Source: Desulfocapsa sp. (GTDB taxonomy: Bacteria > Desulfobacterota > Desulfobulbia > Desulfobulbales > Desulfocapsaceae). From it: a stretch of DNA of 11,460 nucleotides. Below the pieces are notes generated by a model, which saw only the letters and a list, made by a program, of their open reading frames with translations, searched no databases and had not been told where the DNA came from. Made by a program: the position numbers and the translations under genes. The stretch covers positions 1 to 11,460 of the forward strand of contig JAOZLM010000045.1 of NCBI GenBank assembly GCA_029934815.1, written 5' to 3'. This document shows, one piece after another, positions 5,995-11,460 of this stretch (positions within the stretch are counted from its first letter, which is position 1; every line of letters begins with the position of its first letter).

Positions 5995-6091
5995 GCATAT
6001 AGGTAGTTTTACCAGCACCACTTTGTTCCCATTGAAATATCACTATTTTTGTGGCACAAATGGGCGCTGTTTTTTTGCTATTACAAATCAT
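5975..6091 (-). CDS. Possible 38-codon ORF with a P-loop-like motif
   Basis: An ATG at 6091 opens a 38-codon frame ending in TGA at 5975-5977. Residues 23-30 read QSGAGKTT, which resembles a Walker A loop, followed by YMLMG. The rest is too short for any NTPase fold. No Shine-Dalgarno precedes the ATG; the region is AT-rich. The 3' end overlaps the candidate leader hairpin. It could be a remnant of a longer gene, a leader peptide, or chance. It is listed because the motif-coding bases recur upstream of aapJ with only synonymous differences. Confidence 0.15.
   Translation of the reverse strand: MICNSKKTAPICATKIVIFQWEQSGAGKTTYMLMGVTA
6004..6020 (-). repeat. 17-mer shared with the aapJ leader (copy 2)
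   Basis: The minus strand reads TGGTGCTGGTAAAACTA, matching the copy at 996-1012 at 15 of 17 positions. It lies about 135 nt upstream of the start of the secreted orphan gene, in the same orientation relative to the gene as copy 1 is to aapJ. No further copy of comparable length was noticed in the window. Confidence 0.45.
6048..6060. promoter_or_regulatory. 13-bp palindrome, possible operator
   Basis: TTTGTGGCACAAA is a perfect palindrome of two 6-bp arms around a central G. Its half TGCCACAAA recurs at 5918-5926. It lies in the divergent regulatory region about 180 bp from one start codon and 200 bp from the other. No specific regulator can be named; the arms do not fit the CRP or FNR consensus. 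Confidence 0.25.
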
Positions 6092-6260
6092 TTTTAAAAA
6101 TTTATTTTTTATTTCTTATATTTTTGTTGAAAAACAGCCTCATTTCCTGCAGAAACGTCTCTTTTCTTCAAAAATATTTCATTTTCTGTAAAGAGATCTA
6201 GATTTTGTGGTATCTTAGCCAAAAGATGCTCAATAACTATCATTCTTTACTGGTGACATC

Positions 6261-7361
6261 GTGAAACACCCACAACGCATAGAATTCATACAACGCAAAC
6301 TTCGTAGAAAAAAACTCGACGCTCTTCTCGTTTCACAAGCTCATAACCGACGCTACCTGAGCGGATACAGTGCTGCTGATCATGATATTGGCGAAAGTTC
6401 AGGTGTCCTGCTGATTCCTGCCCGTGACAAACCTGTTTTACTCACTGATTTTCGTTTTCAGATTCAGGCCGAACAGGAAGTGGGAGACATGAAAGTCATG
6501 CTCTACCCTAAAGGCTTACTGGCTCTTTTAAAAACCCTGCTTCCAGATCTCAACGTGCAAACACTTGGCTTTGAAAGCCATTACACCCTGCATTCTGTTG
6601 CCGGAAAAATGGAAGAAACCCTTGAAGAACAGAACATTTCTTTGCATCCCCTAACCGGTTTTGTAGAAGAGATGCGCCTCATAAAAGATGAAGAAGAAAT
6701 CAATAAACTCCGGGAATCAGTTCTCTTAAACGAAGCCGTTTTTGAAGAACTGTACCAACAGATTGAACCGGGCCAGACAGAAATTGAAATCGCTCTGGCC
6801 ATCGAGGCTACCATGCGTATTAATGGAGCGGAATCTCCCAGTTTTGCAACCATCGTAGCAACCGGAAAACGGAGCGCATTACCACACGCAGTCCCCGGAA
6901 ACGTAAAAGTCAAAAAGAATAAAGCACTGATGATTGATATGGGGCTGGTGCTCAACGGGTATTGCTCTGATATGACAAGAACCTTTGTCCCCAAAAAACC
7001 GACCAAAAAATATTTGAAAATCCATCGTCTTGTCCGTAAAGCACAACTTGCGGCCACCGAGGCTATCCGTGCAGGAGTCAGTGCATCTTCCATTGATAAA
7101 ATTGCCAGAACAATTATCAACGATGCTGGCTATGGAAAACAGTTTGGTCATGCACTCGGCCATGGAGTTGGGCTTGCCGTCCACGAAGATCCTCGCCTCT
7201 CTTCAAAAAATCGTAAACATCTTCGAGCCGGGATGATAGTCACTGTAGAGCCTGGAATCTACCTTCCCAACTGGGGTGGAGTACGCCTTGAAAATATGGT
7301 AGTTGTCAGAGAAGACGGCTGCGAACTGCTAAATACAAATACAACCTGGTTGGATATATGA
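6261..7361 (+). CDS. M24-family Xaa-Pro peptidase (aminopeptidase P/prolidase type)
   Basis: Cytoplasmic dinuclear metallopeptidase expected to cleave peptides at Xaa-Pro bonds. The 366 residues match the short bacterial members of the family (about 350-370) rather than the 440-residue E. coli PepP. A creatinase-like N-terminal domain spans about 5-135. The pita-bread catalytic domain follows and keeps all five metal ligands: D226 (MIDMG), D237 (CSDMTRTF), H301 (GHALGHGVG), E330 (VTVEPGIYLP) and E344 (GVRLEN). H209 (LPHA) and H308 complete the usual active site. The start is GTG at 6261 with a modest GGTGA element at 6252-6256; no better in-frame start precedes the conserved region. Its stop overlaps the PhoH-like start by four bases (ATGA), so the two are translationally coupled. 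Aminopeptidase P and prolidase cannot be separated from sequence alone. Confidence 0.93.
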   Translation: MKHPQRIEFIQRKLRRKKLDALLVSQAHNRRYLSGYSAADHDIGESSGVLLIPARDKPVLLTDFRFQIQAEQEVGDMKVMLYPKGLLALLKTLLPDLNVQTLGFESHYTLHSVAGKMEETLEEQNISLHPLTGFVEEMRLIKDEEEINKLRESVLLNEAVFEELYQQIEPGQTEIEIALAIEATMRINGAESPSFATIVATGKRSALPHAVPGNVKVKKNKALMIDMGLVLNGYCSDMTRTFVPKKPTKKYLKIHRLVRKAQLAATEAIRAGVSASSIDKIARTIINDAGYGKQFGHALGHGVGLAVHEDPRLSSKNRKHLRAGMIVTVEPGIYLPNWGGVRLENMVVVREDGCELLNTNTTWLDI

Positions 7362-8677
7362 GCAAGCAAAAATATTTCGTCCTCGACACCAACGTTCTGC
7401 TGCACAACGCCGATTCTCTCACCTCCTTTTCTGATAATCATGTGGTTCTGCCCATGACCGTAATTGAGGAACTCGATAAATTTAAACGCCAGAACGATGA
7501 ACTTGGCCGCAATGCAAGAAGTGTTATTCGCCACCTGGATCGTCTTCGCCTGAAAGGGACTCTAAAAGACGGAGTGATGATGGATAACGGCGGCACTCTA
7601 ACTATCACTGTAGAATATAAGGATATGCCCGGTGCATTGCTGGATATGAATGTACCTGACAATCGTATCTTAGCCGTGGCCAACAATCTGCACGAAAAAG
7701 GCGAAACAGTGTTTTTTGTCTCAAAAGATATTAACGCCCGCTTGAAGGCGGATGCGCTTGGTATAGATGTGATGGACTTTGAAAAGCAGAAATGTAATTT
7801 CGATGATCTTTTTACCGGCTGGCGAAATATTTCTGTTCCAAGTGAAGTAATAGATCGTTTCCATAAGGAGGAAGAATCCCTTGAAACTGAGGGTTTTGAG
7901 TTCTATCCAAATGAATTTATTCTCCTTCAGGATGAAACAAATCCTAAACACTCAGGCCTGGGCCGAGCCCTTGACAAGACACACCTTACCCACCTGAATC
8001 CTGCTAACGATCACGCCTGGAATGTACGGCCGCGTTCTAAGGAACAGCGGATGGCACTTGAGTTACTGCTCAATCCTGATATCAATCTTGTCACCATGAT
8101 TGGCCAGGCCGGAACCGGAAAAACATTACTTGCCCTTGCCGCCGGTCTTGAATGCGTTGTGCACCGTGGAACCCAGGAAAAACTCCTCGTCTCCCGTCCG
8201 GTCATCCCCATGGGGAAAGATATTGGATACTTACCCGGAACAAAAGATGAAAAGCTCTTACTCTGGATGCAGCCCATTTTTGACAATCTTACATTCCTGA
8301 TGCGCCATGACCGCCGCCCTGAAGATGATGACACAGTGCAACAGAAAGTTAATAAACTCATTAAAGATCAGATAGTTGAACTTGAAGCACTCACTTATAT
8401 CCGTGGTCGTTCCATTCCTCGTCAGTACGTTATCATCGATGAAGCTCAAAACCTGACACCCCATGAAGTGAAAACTATTATTTCCCGTGCCGGTGAAAAT
8501 ACAAAGATGGTCTTTACCGGAGACCCCGAGCAGATTGACAACCCATATCTCGATTCTTCTTCCAATGGTCTCTCCTATGCAGTTGAAAGATTAAAAGGAC
8601 ATGGTATATATGGACATGTTACATTAAGTAAAAGTGAACGAAGCCCCTTATCGGCCATTGCCGCCGACTTATTATAA
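7358..8677 (+). CDS. PIN-PhoH family ATPase (YlaK/PhoH2-like)
   Basis: A 439-residue fusion of an N-terminal PIN nuclease domain and a C-terminal PhoH ATPase, the layout of Bacillus YlaK and mycobacterial PhoH2; PhoH2 has reported RNA unwinding and cleaving activity. The PIN domain (about 5-145) keeps its acidic residues: D10 in VLDTNVLL, E37-E38 in VIEELDKFK, D101 in VPDNRIL and D124 in VSKDINAR. So it is probably catalytically competent. After a linker, the ATPase domain (about 222-439) shows Walker A GQAGTGKT (249-256), SRPVIPMGKDIGYLPG (279-294), Walker B VIIDEAQN (358-365) and TGDPEQID (387-394). It starts inside the peptidase stop codon (ATGA), and the next gene follows 19 nt after its stop. 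It has no signal peptide. The in vivo substrate is not known for most family members. Name and domain structure are secure; role in RNA turnover is from family knowledge. Confidence 0.95.
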   Translation: MSKQKYFVLDTNVLLHNADSLTSFSDNHVVLPMTVIEELDKFKRQNDELGRNARSVIRHLDRLRLKGTLKDGVMMDNGGTLTITVEYKDMPGALLDMNVPDNRILAVANNLHEKGETVFFVSKDINARLKADALGIDVMDFEKQKCNFDDLFTGWRNISVPSEVIDRFHKEEESLETEGFEFYPNEFILLQDETNPKHSGLGRALDKTHLTHLNPANDHAWNVRPRSKEQRMALELLLNPDINLVTMIGQAGTGKTLLALAAGLECVVHRGTQEKLLVSRPVIPMGKDIGYLPGTKDEKLLLWMQPIFDNLTFLMRHDRRPEDDDTVQQKVNKLIKDQIVELEALTYIRGRSIPRQYVIIDEAQNLTPHEVKTIISRAGENTKMVFTGDPEQIDNPYLDSSSNGLSYAVERLKGHGIYGHVTLSKSERSPLSAIAADLL

Positions 8678-8696
8678 ATAGAACCTACATACTAAA

Positions 8697-9029
8697 ATGC
8701 GCCAATTTGTTGTTGATGACCTGTCCCCCATGGAGCGGGACAATATAGATTCGTACTTAAAGCGAAACCTTAAAGCCGGTCCGATGATCGGTCTCTACTG
8801 GATTGTCCTGCCCGATGATGTCCTGACTGACATCCAAAAAGAGCATACCGACTGCGGCCCCTTCTATCTTGGTGTTGAAGTTGAAAATGAACTCGTTCGC
8901 TTTGAATTTCTGGTTCGCAGCCATGCACATCTTCATTGTGACTGTATTGCCCACACCACAAAAGAACAGCGTCAGTTTGCGTTGGATTTTATCGATACCA
9001 TGCTGGACAAAGAATGTATCCGGTCATAG
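8697..9029 (+). CDS. Uncharacterised 110-residue protein with a His/Cys cluster
   Basis: A small cytoplasmic protein that I do not recognise. It has no signal peptide or membrane segment. The N-terminal half is acidic (MRQFVVDDLSPMERDNIDSY) and helical; the middle looks like beta strands (GLYWIVLPDDVL and YLGVEVENELVRFEFLVRS). At 76-86 the sequence HAHLHCDCIAH places H76, H78, H80, C81, C83 and H86 within eleven residues, which suggests metal binding. The C-terminal part (TTKEQRQFALDFIDTMLDKE) is helical. It starts 19 nt after the PhoH-like gene without a clear ribosome binding site, so it is likely in that operon, and ends 78 nt before aconitase. The ORF is convincing because of tight spacing and normal-looking protein composition. 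Function is unknown; a metal-related role is an inference from one motif. Confidence 0.75.
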   Translation: MRQFVVDDLSPMERDNIDSYLKRNLKAGPMIGLYWIVLPDDVLTDIQKEHTDCGPFYLGVEVENELVRFEFLVRSHAHLHCDCIAHTTKEQRQFALDFIDTMLDKECIRS

Positions 9030-9107
9030 AGCACCTGCGATGAGATACCTGTTTCTGTAACCAGAACGACTTTTCAGTGTCTTTATACAGTTTTTTCGGA
9101 GAAATAT

Positions 9108-11375
9108 ATGAACACTTCAGTAGATTCCACTGCCGCTTTTATCGAAAACACCTACCAGAAAATGGATGCCAATATTGGTATCATTAAAAAACGGTTGGGT
9201 CGCGCTTTGACCTTCGGAGAAAAGATTCTTTATGGACATCTTGATAATGCAGCTGAAGCTGAACTTGAATCCGGTAAATCATACGTTAAAACCAGGCCCG
9301 ATCGCATAGCTCTGCAAGATGCCACCGCCCAGATGGCAGTGCTCCAGTTTATGCTGGCAGAAAAAGATGAGGCAGCGGTTCCGGTAACTGTTCATTGCGA
9401 TCATCTGATCCGTGCCCACAGAGGTGCTGAAAGTGATTTAAATACCGCCCGTACAGAAAACAAGGAAGTATATGATTTTCTTTCATCAGCTTCCCAGCGC
9501 TACGGATTTGGCTGCTGGATGCCCGGTGCCGGGATTATTCATCAAGTTGTCATTGAGCAGTATGGTTTTCCGGGATTAATGATGCTTGGCACCGACTCAC
9601 ACACCCCCAATGCAGGTGGAATCGGCGCTTTTGCATCCGGTGTTGGTGGGGCGGATGCTGTTGATGTTATGGTGGGGCTTCCCTGGGAAGTGCTGCTTCC
9701 CAAATTTGTGGGTGTTCATTTAACCGGAGAACTACAGGGCTGGGCTGCACCAAAAGATGTAATCCTTAAAGTACTTGGCATACTCACCTGTGCGGGTGGC
9801 ACCAACCGGGTTTTTGAATATTTTGGATCGGGTGCTGCCACTATCTCTTGTACCGGAAAAGCAACCATCTGCAATATGGGCGCAGAACTCGGCGCCACGA
9901 CATCCACCTTCCCTTATGATGCACATATGAAAAGCTTCCTCGGAGCTTGTGGACGGGCAGATGCAGCTGACATGGCAGACAAGTACAAACATTTGCTGCA
10001 AGCTGATGACGAAGTACTGGCAAACCCTGAAAACTATTTTGATGAAGTTATTGAGATCGATCTCTCAACACTTGAACCGTATCTGGTTGGGCCTCATTCA
10101 CCGGATCGTGCCTCTACCGTTTCAAATATGGCCAACTATGTAAAAGAGGGAGATCATCCCGAAAATATCACATACGCACTGGTTGGTTCCTGCACCAACT
10201 CTTCCTACGAAGATATGGGTCGGGTTGCTGCCATGGCTGAGCAGATTAAAGAAAAAGGTGCCAAACTAAAAATTCCTCTTCTTATTACTCCCGGATCTGA
10301 GCAGGTACGGGCAACCATAGAACGTGATGGCCAGCTTGCCAAACTTGAAGCAATCGGTGCAGTGGTACTTGCCAATGCCTGTGGCCCCTGTATCGGCCAA
10401 TGGAACCGTGAAGGAATTGAGGAAGGTTTTAAAAATTCTATTGTTACATCCTATAACCGTAATTTTCCCAAACGGAATGACGGCAATAGTGGGACCAGCG
10501 GTTTTATTGGAAGCCCTGAAACCTGCCTGGCTTATGCCATGACCGGAACCTTTACCAGCAATCCATTCACCACAGAACTTACAGCTGCTGATGGCTCTAC
10601 TTTTACCCTGACAGCACCGGGAAAAGTCGATGAAGTACCTGCGGCCGGTCTTGTCCGTGATAAAAATGGCTTTCTGGCACCCATTGAAGATACCAGTGCA
10701 ATCAGCGTTCAGGTCTCTCCTGACTCTGAGCGTCTCGCCCTGCTTACGCCTTTTACTCCATGGGACGGAAAAGACTTTAAGGGATTGCGTTTACTCTTGA
10801 AAGCCAAAGGAAAATGTACCACCGACCATATCTCTCCGGCTGGTCCATGGCTCCGTTTTCGAGGACATTTAAACAATATCTCCGACAATATGTTTATTGG
10901 GGCGGTGAATGCATTTACTGGCATTCCCGGAAAAGCCAAAAACCAGCTCACCGGCGAGACACAAGGTTTTAATGAAATCGCCCGTGCCTACACAGCGGCA
11001 GGCGAAAACTGGATTGCTGTGGGAGATGCGAATTACGGTGAAGGCTCATCCCGTGAACATGCCGCCATGAGCCCGCGCCATATGGGCGGAAGAGCGGTGA
11101 TCACACGATCATTTGCTCGTATCCATGAAACAAACCTGAAAAAACAGGGTGTATTGCCACTCACTTTTGCGAATTCTGCAGATTATGATTTGGTGCAGGA
11201 AGCTGACAGGATAGATCTTATTGGTATTGAAATTATTACTCCGGGATCATCGATCAAGGGAGTATTTCACCATGAGGATGGGTCGGTTTCTGAGATTGAG
11301 CTTGCACACTCACTGAATGCGGAACAAATTGACTGGTTTAAAGCGGGATCTGCTTTAAACTTTTTGAAGGGATAG
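9108..11375 (+). CDS. acn: Aconitate hydratase, mitochondrial type
   Basis: Interconverts citrate and isocitrate through cis-aconitate in the TCA cycle, using a [4Fe-4S] cluster, in the cytoplasm. The 755 residues match mitochondrial aconitase (about 780 with transit peptide) and are much shorter than AcnA/IRP1 (about 890). Conserved blocks support this subclass: HCDHLI (96-101), GTDSHTPNAGG (161-171) with D163 and H165, VGSCTNSSYEDM (359-370), ANACGPCIGQW (422-432) and GEGSSREHAA (644-653). The cluster ligands are C362, C425 and C428, and S647 is the expected catalytic serine. The swivel domain is C-terminal (about 540-755), joined by a linker, as in the mitochondrial enzyme and unlike AcnB. 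The start ATG has a good GGAG ribosome binding site 7 nt upstream. A 78-bp gap separates it from the upstream orphan gene, so it may have its own promoter. Complete, with no frameshift or missing key residue. Confidence 0.96.
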   Translation: MNTSVDSTAAFIENTYQKMDANIGIIKKRLGRALTFGEKILYGHLDNAAEAELESGKSYVKTRPDRIALQDATAQMAVLQFMLAEKDEAAVPVTVHCDHLIRAHRGAESDLNTARTENKEVYDFLSSASQRYGFGCWMPGAGIIHQVVIEQYGFPGLMMLGTDSHTPNAGGIGAFASGVGGADAVDVMVGLPWEVLLPKFVGVHLTGELQGWAAPKDVILKVLGILTCAGGTNRVFEYFGSGAATISCTGKATICNMGAELGATTSTFPYDAHMKSFLGACGRADAADMADKYKHLLQADDEVLANPENYFDEVIEIDLSTLEPYLVGPHSPDRASTVSNMANYVKEGDHPENITYALVGSCTNSSYEDMGRVAAMAEQIKEKGAKLKIPLLITPGSEQVRATIERDGQLAKLEAIGAVVLANACGPCIGQWNREGIEEGFKNSIVTSYNRNFPKRNDGNSGTSGFIGSPETCLAYAMTGTFTSNPFTTELTAADGSTFTLTAPGKVDEVPAAGLVRDKNGFLAPIEDTSAISVQVSPDSERLALLTPFTPWDGKDFKGLRLLLKAKGKCTTDHISPAGPWLRFRGHLNNISDNMFIGAVNAFTGIPGKAKNQLTGETQGFNEIARAYTAAGENWIAVGDANYGEGSSREHAAMSPRHMGGRAVITRSFARIHETNLKKQGVLPLTFANSADYDLVQEADRIDLIGIEIITPGSSIKGVFHHEDGSVSEIELAHSLNAEQIDWFKAGSALNFLKG

Positions 11376-11390
11376 GAAGGGAAAAAGAGA

Positions 11391-11460
11391 GAATATCGAA
11401 TATCGAACAAGAAACGCCGAACCGCAGAACGGATGGTTTCCCTTTCGATACTCAATATTC
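11391..11460. repeat. Inverted repeat of the GAATATC type after aconitase
   Basis: GAATATCGAATATCGAA (11391-11407) begins 15 nt after the aconitase stop and consists of the heptamer GAATATC twice plus GAA. It is answered in inverse orientation by TTCGATACTCAATATTC (11444-11460). The two arms match at 15 of 17 positions, and both differences become G-U pairs in minus-strand RNA. The window ends exactly where the inverted arm ends, so the element may extend further. Similar GAATATCGAATATCGAA-like repeats recur between genes in many environmental bacteria, including Desulfobacterota; that is recalled, not searched. Confidence 0.6.

Larger units (their letters stand above)
5871..6260. other. Long AT-rich divergent intergenic region
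   Basis: This 390-bp gap lies between the minus-strand secreted protein gene and the plus-strand peptidase gene and must carry promoters for both. The left half (5871-6064) is mixed in composition and holds a leader hairpin, a shared 17-mer and a palindrome. The right half (6065-6200) is strongly A/T-rich with long T runs. I find no convincing consensus promoter for the peptidase gene; TATCTT at 6211-6216 is a possible -10 without a good -35. No long ORF is present. The only ORF with any interest is 38 codons on the minus strand. Confidence 0.6.

Noticed and set aside
6052..6068. Sigma-54-like element TGGCAC followed by GC
   Set aside because: The GG and GC dinucleotides are separated by 9 or 11 bases instead of the required 10, and the -12 part lacks TTGC.
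6028..6078. Plus-strand terminator formed by CCCATT and AATGGG before a run of T
   Set aside because: The arms are only six pairs around a 25-nt loop, the T run is offset by several bases, and there is no plus-strand gene directly upstream.
9732..10001. Minus-strand 89-codon ORF inside aconitase
   Set aside because: It is antisense to highly conserved aconitase sequence, without a ribosome binding site or known domain.
1..11460. CRISPR arrays, tRNA genes, transposases, phage genes or defence nucleases
   Set aside because: No regularly spaced repeats, cloverleaf sequences or mobile-element proteins were found. The PIN domain belongs to the housekeeping-like PhoH fusion, not to a recognised toxin-antitoxin pair.

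Overview
The window looks like chromosomal DNA from a free-living, moderately AT-leaning Gram-negative bacterium, most likely a member of the Desulfobacterota (the former sulfate-reducing deltaproteobacteria). The placement is an inference from several traits: a mitochondrial-type aconitase, a PIN-PhoH ATPase, short orphan proteins of the kind common in that group, and an 'ATATCGAATATCGAA' intergenic repeat at the right edge. No phage, plasmid, transposase, tRNA, rRNA or CRISPR signal is visible. The genes read as vertically inherited housekeeping and signalling functions.

Layout from left to right. Positions 1-914 (minus) hold most of a periplasmic binding protein for a general L-amino-acid ABC transporter (AapJ family), cut by the window edge. 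Its permease and ATPase genes are expected further left. Divergent from it is a soluble hybrid histidine kinase (1075-3015, plus; REC-HisKA-HATPase-REC-Hpt). A plus-strand set follows: a lone receiver protein (3098-3478), the 16S rRNA m5C methyltransferase RsmB (3492-4853) and an uncharacterised helical protein (4863-5450). The kinase and lone receiver together could form a complete His-Asp-His-Asp relay with no output domain inside the window.

A convergent minus-strand gene (5532-5870) encodes a 112-residue secreted orphan protein with its own terminator (5457-5492). About 390 bp of AT-rich, non-genic DNA (5871-6260) separates it from the next plus-strand genes. This gap is the least explained part of the window. 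It holds a strand-specific 13-pair hairpin with a competing pairing next to the ribosome binding site, a 13-bp palindrome, recurring AATGGG hexamers, a possible 38-codon ORF with a P-loop-like motif, and a 17-mer shared (15/17) with the leader of aapJ.

The last block, all plus strand, is an M24-family Xaa-Pro peptidase (6261-7361), a PIN-PhoH ATPase whose start overlaps the peptidase stop (ATGA), a 110-residue orphan with a dense His/Cys cluster (8697-9029), and a complete mitochondrial-type aconitase (9108-11375). Close spacing makes peptidase-PhoH-orphan a likely operon. Aconitase has its own good ribosome binding site after a 78-bp gap. The window ends in an inverted repeat of the GAATATC type.

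No clearly new multi-gene defence or mobile system is visible. The best leads are the structured leader of the secreted orphan gene and the 17-mer common to the two minus-strand leaders.
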